Part shown: one piece after another, positions 6,892-10,515 of the stretch
Position numbering within the stretch: position 1 is the first letter of the stretch
Layout of the letters: each line of letters begins with the position of its first letter
Origin: Bacteroidales bacterium UBA1184
GTDB lineage: Bacteria > Bacteroidota > Bacteroidia > Bacteroidales > ML635J-15
Direction of reading: 5' to 3'
Assembly: GCA_002310235.1 (NCBI GenBank)
Contig: DBYO01000016.1
Location: 1-10,515, forward strand
DNA length: 10,515 bases
Notes under the pieces: model-generated
Databases searched by the model: none
Told to the model about the DNA's origin: nothing
The model's input: only the letters and a program-made list of their open reading frames with translations
Translations under genes and position numbers: made by a program

Positions 6892-6917
6892 AGCGGCTGA
6901 CAAGAGCCGCTTTTTTT
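6892..6917 (+). terminator. Intrinsic terminator of tRNA-Gln
   Basis: AGCGGCT (6892-6898) and AGCCGCT (6905-6911) form a GC-rich 7-bp stem with a 6-nt loop, followed by a run of T to 6917. It lies 7 nt beyond the tRNA and 4 bp from the end of hsdR. Read on the minus strand the hairpin has no trailing U tract, so it is probably a one-way terminator, although it could still mark the hsdR mRNA end. Confidence 0.88.
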
Positions 6918-6920
6918 GTG

Positions 6921-9900
6921 CTACATACCGTTTGTTATCTCCTCGGCAATCCTCTCGGCCTGCTTTATGACAGTTTCGGTTGCAAGCAACCGCATGTCGG
7001 GCGGATAACCGTATTTGCGCAACAATCGCCTAACCGCAACTTTCATCTTTGAACGAACATTCTCCTTGATAGTCCAGTCGATAGAAGCATTCTTGCGTAT
7101 GGTTTCTGTCAATACAACCGCCAGTTCGCGAAGCTTGTCCTTACCCATCAGTTCCTTGGCGCTTTCGTTGTCGGCAACGGCGGAATAGAATGCATATTCG
7201 TATGTTGTCAAGCCCATGCTTTCTGCCTCGTTGTCTTTGCCGACCATGATTTTGCTCAATTCAATAAGGTCGTCGATGACTTCGACTGCCGTAATTATCT
7301 TATTGTGATAGCGCCTGATGGAATTGTCAAGCATCTCCATCAATGTACGGCCTTCCACCAGATTGAACTTTGAGCGAGCCTTGATTTCGTCTTCCAATAA
7401 TTTCCGCAATACCTCCAAGGCTATATTCTTGTGCTCCATGCCTTTCAATTCCATCAGGAATTCTTCCGAAAGAATTGAAATGTCGGGCTTTTTTATGCCT
7501 GCTGCATCGAAAATGTCAATGACTTTTTCCGAAACAAGAGCTTTGTCGATTACCTGACGGATAGTCGTCTCTATTTCCTCGTTAGTTTTGCCCGAGTCGG
7601 TCTGGTCAAACTTACAAAGTCTTGCCTTCACGGCTTGGAAAAAGGCCACTTCGTCTTTGACTTCCATTGCTGCATCCTGCGGAATTGCTAATGCAAATGC
7701 CTTGCCCAAGGCTGTAACCTCGTTGACGAAGCGTTTCTTGCCGTCGTCCAAGCCCAAAATGAAATCTTCGGCTTTCAGAATCCACGAGAGTTTACCCGAA
7801 GTGTCGGCGGTGAAATATTGCTTGTAGTCGAACCCGAAGAACATCTGCTGTACCACTTCCAGTTTCTCCTGCATAAGCTCCACGGCCTGTTCCTGCTGCT
7901 GTGTCGGGTCGCCCTTGCCTCCCGAATCGGAATAGAACGCTAAAGCTTTCTTCAGATCGGATGCAATACCAAGATAGTCAACGACAAGTCCGCCAGGTTT
8001 GTCCTTATATACGCGGTTGACGCGGGCTATTGCCTGCATAAGGTTGTGACCTTGCATAGGCTTGTCGATATAGAGCGTATGAAGGCAAGGAACATCGAAG
8101 CCTGTGAGCCACATATCGCGCACAATGACAAGCTTCAACTCGTCGTCGGGGTCTTTCATACGCTCGGCCAAAGCGCGGCGCTGCTCCTTGGTGGTGTGAT
8201 GCTTGGCAATGTTGGCTCCATCGGAAGCCGAAGAAGTCATAACAACCTTAACAGCTCCTTTCGACAAATCATCAGAGTGCCACTCAGGACGCAGTTTAAT
8301 GATTTCGTCGTACAGTTCGGCGGCAATGCGGCGGCTCATAGCCACAACCATCGCCTTGCCCTCAAACACTTTCTGCCGTTCCTCGAAGTGAGTGACAATA
8401 TCTTTCGCTATGTTTTTCAGACGGTTCGGACTACCTATCAAGGCTTCCAGCTGTGTCCATTTCGCCTTTGCCTTTTGGACATCATTCATATTGTCAGTTT
8501 CCAGTTCCTTGTCAAGGTCCTCGACAAGCTGACGGCCTTCGTCGCTGAGTTCAACCTTGGCGAGACGGCTTTCGTAGAAGATGCGCACGGTAGCACCATC
8601 CTCAACCGCCTGTGCGATGTCGTAAACATCAATATAGTTGCCAAACACTGCTGGCGTATTCTTATCGGTTGCCTCGATGGGAGTTCCCGTGAATCCGAGA
8701 TAAGTGGCGTTTGGCAGTGCATCGCGAAGATATTTAGCAAAACCATATTTGATTTCCGAACCGATGACTTCATCGGCTTCGTTCTTCACATCCACATTCT
8801 TGGCCTTGAAGCCATATTGCGTGCGGTGAGCCTCGTCGGCCATGACAATTACATTGCTGCGGTCGGTAAGAGTGTCGTAAACATTGCCTGTTTCGGGCTG
8901 GAACTTCTGTATTGTGGTAAAAATCACGCCTCCCGACTGCACCGACAAGAGTTTTTTCAAGTGCTCGCGATTTTCGGCCTGCACTGGCGTTTGCCTAAGC
9001 AACTGCTTTGCACCTGTGAAGGTGTCGAAAAGCTGGTCGTCAAGGTCGTTGCGGTCGGTGATAACCACAATTGTCGGATTGTTGAGCCTCTGCACGATTT
9101 TTCCTGTGTAGAATACCATCGTGAGTGATTTCCCACTGCCCTGCGTGTGCCATACTACACCGGCGCGATGGTCGCCAGGATGCTGTTCCTGCACAGTCTT
9201 GAAGCCATAGTTGGCTGGCGATTCCGCCACGGCGGAAAGCTTGTTGATGCCAGTGGCTCGCAAGGTCGATTCCACAGCCTTGTTCACGGCGTAGTACTGA
9301 TGGTAGGCGGCAATTTTCTTAACCGTCCTTATTGTTGTGAGACCCGTCTTCAAGTCCTCCTGCTTCTGCTTTTCGAACACGGTGAACGACTGTACAAGGT
9401 CGAGCAAAGTCTCCTTGCTCATCATTCCGTTGACAAGCACTTCCAACTCGCTCACCAAATGCGATGCTATATTTTCGCCATCCTCGCTTTTCCAAGCGGA
9501 GAAACGGCTGAAACCAGCCGAAAGCGAGCCAGCCCGCGCTTCAAGTCCGTCTGAAATAACAATCAATGCATTGTAGGTAAACAGCGAAGGTATCTGCTGC
9601 TTGTAGGTTTCAATCTGGCGGTATGCGCTCTGTATGGTGGCGTTCTCGTCGGCTGCGTTCTTCAACTCGAAGATTACCAACGGCAGACCGTTAACGAACA
9701 GCAATACATCGGGGCGGCGGTTGTGACTGTTCTCAATGATGGTGAACTGGTTTACAACGGTAAATTCGTTGTTGTGCGGATCGTTGAAGTCGATAAGCCA
9801 CACGCGTTCGCCTCGCTCTGCACCATCTTTGTGTACCGATACGGGAATGCCTTCGGTAAGCAGACGGTGAAATTCCTCGTTATTGGCCAGAATATCGGGC

Positions 9901-10136
9901 GAACTTATGCGCAGTATTGTCTTTATAGCCTCGTCCTGCACCGAATATGGCAGAGAAGGATTGAGCCGCTTCACGGCATTTTCAAGTTTGTCGCGCAGTA
10001 CAACTTCCTCGAAGCTGGCACGCATAGGCGTTTCGCTGTCGGGCGCAATGTCGGGACCATAAAGATATTCGTATCCCTTGCCTTTCAGCTGGTCGATGAG
10101 CATCTGCTCTATATCGGATTCGTGGAGCGTATTCAT
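6921..10136 (-). CDS. hsdR: Type I restriction endonuclease subunit R
   Basis: HsdR is the motor and nuclease subunit of a type I restriction-modification complex. With HsdM and HsdS it translocates unmodified DNA using ATP and then cuts it. The 1071-residue product is full length for the family. The N-terminal PD-(D/E)xK nuclease shows RRPDVLLF with Asp143 and FELK with Glu157 and Lys159. The two RecA-like helicase domains show Walker A HTQGSGKS (Lys336), DEAH at 434-437, motif III FTGTP at 482-486 and motif VI AIARVNRVY. A helical C-terminal region follows. No interruption is seen, so the subunit should be active. The ATG at 10134-10136 gives the usual MNTLHESDIEQ opening. A DUF4143-type ATPase gene ends 7 bp upstream, so the two are probably one transcript. 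hsdM and hsdS are not in the window and would be expected to the right. Confidence 0.97.
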   Translation of the reverse strand: MNTLHESDIEQMLIDQLKGKGYEYLYGPDIAPDSETPMRASFEEVVLRDKLENAVKRLNPSLPYSVQDEAIKTILRISSPDILANNEEFHRLLTEGIPVSVHKDGAERGERVWLIDFNDPHNNEFTVVNQFTIIENSHNRRPDVLLFVNGLPLVIFELKNAADENATIQSAYRQIETYKQQIPSLFTYNALIVISDGLEARAGSLSAGFSRFSAWKSEDGENIASHLVSELEVLVNGMMSKETLLDLVQSFTVFEKQKQEDLKTGLTTIRTVKKIAAYHQYYAVNKAVESTLRATGINKLSAVAESPANYGFKTVQEQHPGDHRAGVVWHTQGSGKSLTMVFYTGKIVQRLNNPTIVVITDRNDLDDQLFDTFTGAKQLLRQTPVQAENREHLKKLLSVQSGGVIFTTIQKFQPETGNVYDTLTDRSNVIVMADEAHRTQYGFKAKNVDVKNEADEVIGSEIKYGFAKYLRDALPNATYLGFTGTPIEATDKNTPAVFGNYIDVYDIAQAVEDGATVRIFYESRLAKVELSDEGRQLVEDLDKELETDNMNDVQKAKAKWTQLEALIGSPNRLKNIAKDIVTHFEERQKVFEGKAMVVAMSRRIAAELYDEIIKLRPEWHSDDLSKGAVKVVMTSSASDGANIAKHHTTKEQRRALAERMKDPDDELKLVIVRDMWLTGFDVPCLHTLYIDKPMQGHNLMQAIARVNRVYKDKPGGLVVDYLGIASDLKKALAFYSDSGGKGDPTQQQEQAVELMQEKLEVVQQMFFGFDYKQYFTADTSGKLSWILKAEDFILGLDDGKKRFVNEVTALGKAFALAIPQDAAMEVKDEVAFFQAVKARLCKFDQTDSGKTNEEIETTIRQVIDKALVSEKVIDIFDAAGIKKPDISILSEEFLMELKGMEHKNIALEVLRKLLEDEIKARSKFNLVEGRTLMEMLDNSIRRYHNKIITAVEVIDDLIELSKIMVGKDNEAESMGLTTYEYAFYSAVADNESAKELMGKDKLRELAVVLTETIRKNASIDWTIKENVRSKMKVAVRRLLRKYGYPPDMRLLATETVIKQAERIAEEITNGM

Positions 10137-10143
10137 AAGTTTA

Positions 10144-10515
10144 TTATTCTAATAACCAGTCTAACACATTTTGCTGCTTAATGCCATCATGATACGACAC
10201 AGGGTCGGTATCCAAGGTAAGAATTGTTTTTGGGAAATTATCCTTCACTGCCTTTAACGGCTGCAGTTCCCTTTCGAGTGTAGCTTGGTCGCGCACTGTT
10301 GCAGCAACCTGATAATAAGCCACATTCTGCATATTAACTGTTATGAAGTCGATCTCAAGCGCATCTGTCTTGCCGATATACACATTGTTGTTACGCCTCA
10401 GCAGTTCCAAAAAAACAACATTTTCAAGTATATGTCCCCAGTCTGTGCTTTTTGCACCCAGAAGCGTGTTCCTAAGTGCCACATCAACCAGATAATATTT
10501 CTCCATTGTTTTCAG
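10144..10515 (-). CDS. AAA+ ATPase with C-terminal DUF4143 domain, 5' part outside the window
   Basis: Only the last 123 or so codons are present. The frame is open to the right edge (LKT precedes the internal Met at 10506), so that Met is not the true start. The pattern 'KYYLVDVALRNTLLG', then 'GHILENVVFLELLRRNNNVY', 'IGKTDALEIDFITV' and 'YYQVAATVRD' is characteristic of the DUF4143 domain at the C-terminus of AAA_14-type ATPases. These proteins have a Walker ATPase domain first, which must lie beyond the window. DUF4143 belongs to the PD-(D/E)xK nuclease fold. Here the LEN Glu and the EIDF Asp are present, but the place of ExK reads QVA, so nuclease activity is unlikely. The function of the family is not established. 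It ends 7 bp before hsdR and probably shares its transcript. Confidence 0.88.
   Translation of the reverse strand: MKTMEKYYLVDVALRNTLLGAKSTDWGHILENVVFLELLRRNNNVYIGKTDALEIDFITVNMQNVAYYQVAATVRDQATLERELQPLKAVKDNFPKTILTLDTDPVSYHDGIKQQNVLDWLLE

Noticed and set aside
6573..7052. 159-codon plus-strand open frame spanning the divergent promoters and tRNA-Gln
   Set aside because: It crosses two promoters, a tRNA and a terminator and then runs antisense to hsdR, so it cannot be a real gene.
8046..9128. Long 360-codon plus-strand open frame opposite hsdR
   Set aside because: It is fully antisense to conserved helicase motifs of hsdR, has no promoter or start signal, and its Cys/His/Phe-rich composition looks like a codon-bias shadow of the real gene.

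Overview
The window looks like a chromosomal segment of a Bacteroidota bacterium, probably of the order Bacteroidales. The grounds are: several promoters matching the Bacteroidota sigma consensus (TTTG, 17-23 bp, TAnnTTTG); no Shine-Dalgarno sequences ahead of the genes; AT-rich leaders; signal peptides cut just before Gln; and an outer-membrane OmpA/beta-propeller protein typical of that phylum. The assignment rests on motifs, not on any database match.

Layout, left to right. (1) Bases 1-1301, minus strand: the first 433 codons of ribosomal protein S1 (rpsA), with a clear promoter at 1356-1385 and the C-terminus beyond the left edge. (2) Bases 1392-1488: a perfect 11-bp hairpin and a degenerate 8-bp tandem repeat. 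(3) Bases 1491-2110, minus strand: a small unrecognised lipoprotein gene. Its frame closes at 1568, but a protein-like stretch continues in the -1 frame to 1491, so the gene is probably frameshifted in an A6 tract. (4) Bases 2292-4310, plus strand: a 672-residue secreted protein with TPR-like, five-bladed propeller, carboxypeptidase-regulatory-like and OmpA peptidoglycan-binding domains, the architecture of the type IX secretion accessory protein PorE. (5) Bases 4312-6673, minus strand: an overlapping gene pair, a 604-residue exported TPR protein followed by the Holliday-junction nuclease ruvC, whose stop lies 1 bp from the stop of the OmpA protein. (6) Bases 6696-6917: back-to-back promoters, one driving the TPR-ruvC operon leftward and one driving a tRNA-Gln(TTG) rightward, the tRNA followed by an intrinsic terminator. 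(7) Bases 6921-10515, minus strand: a complete type I restriction subunit hsdR, preceded 7 bp upstream by the C-terminal end of a DUF4143-type ATPase gene that runs off the right edge.

Most of the window is housekeeping or envelope biology: translation (S1, tRNA-Gln), recombination (RuvC) and the cell envelope (the OmpA-propeller and TPR proteins). The accessory part is the restriction locus, whose final gene stops just beyond the tRNA-Gln. hsdM and hsdS are not in the window and would be expected to the right. I see no clearly new multi-gene system. The observations most worth checking are the frameshifted lipoprotein tail with its octamer repeat, and the DUF4143 gene joined to hsdR.
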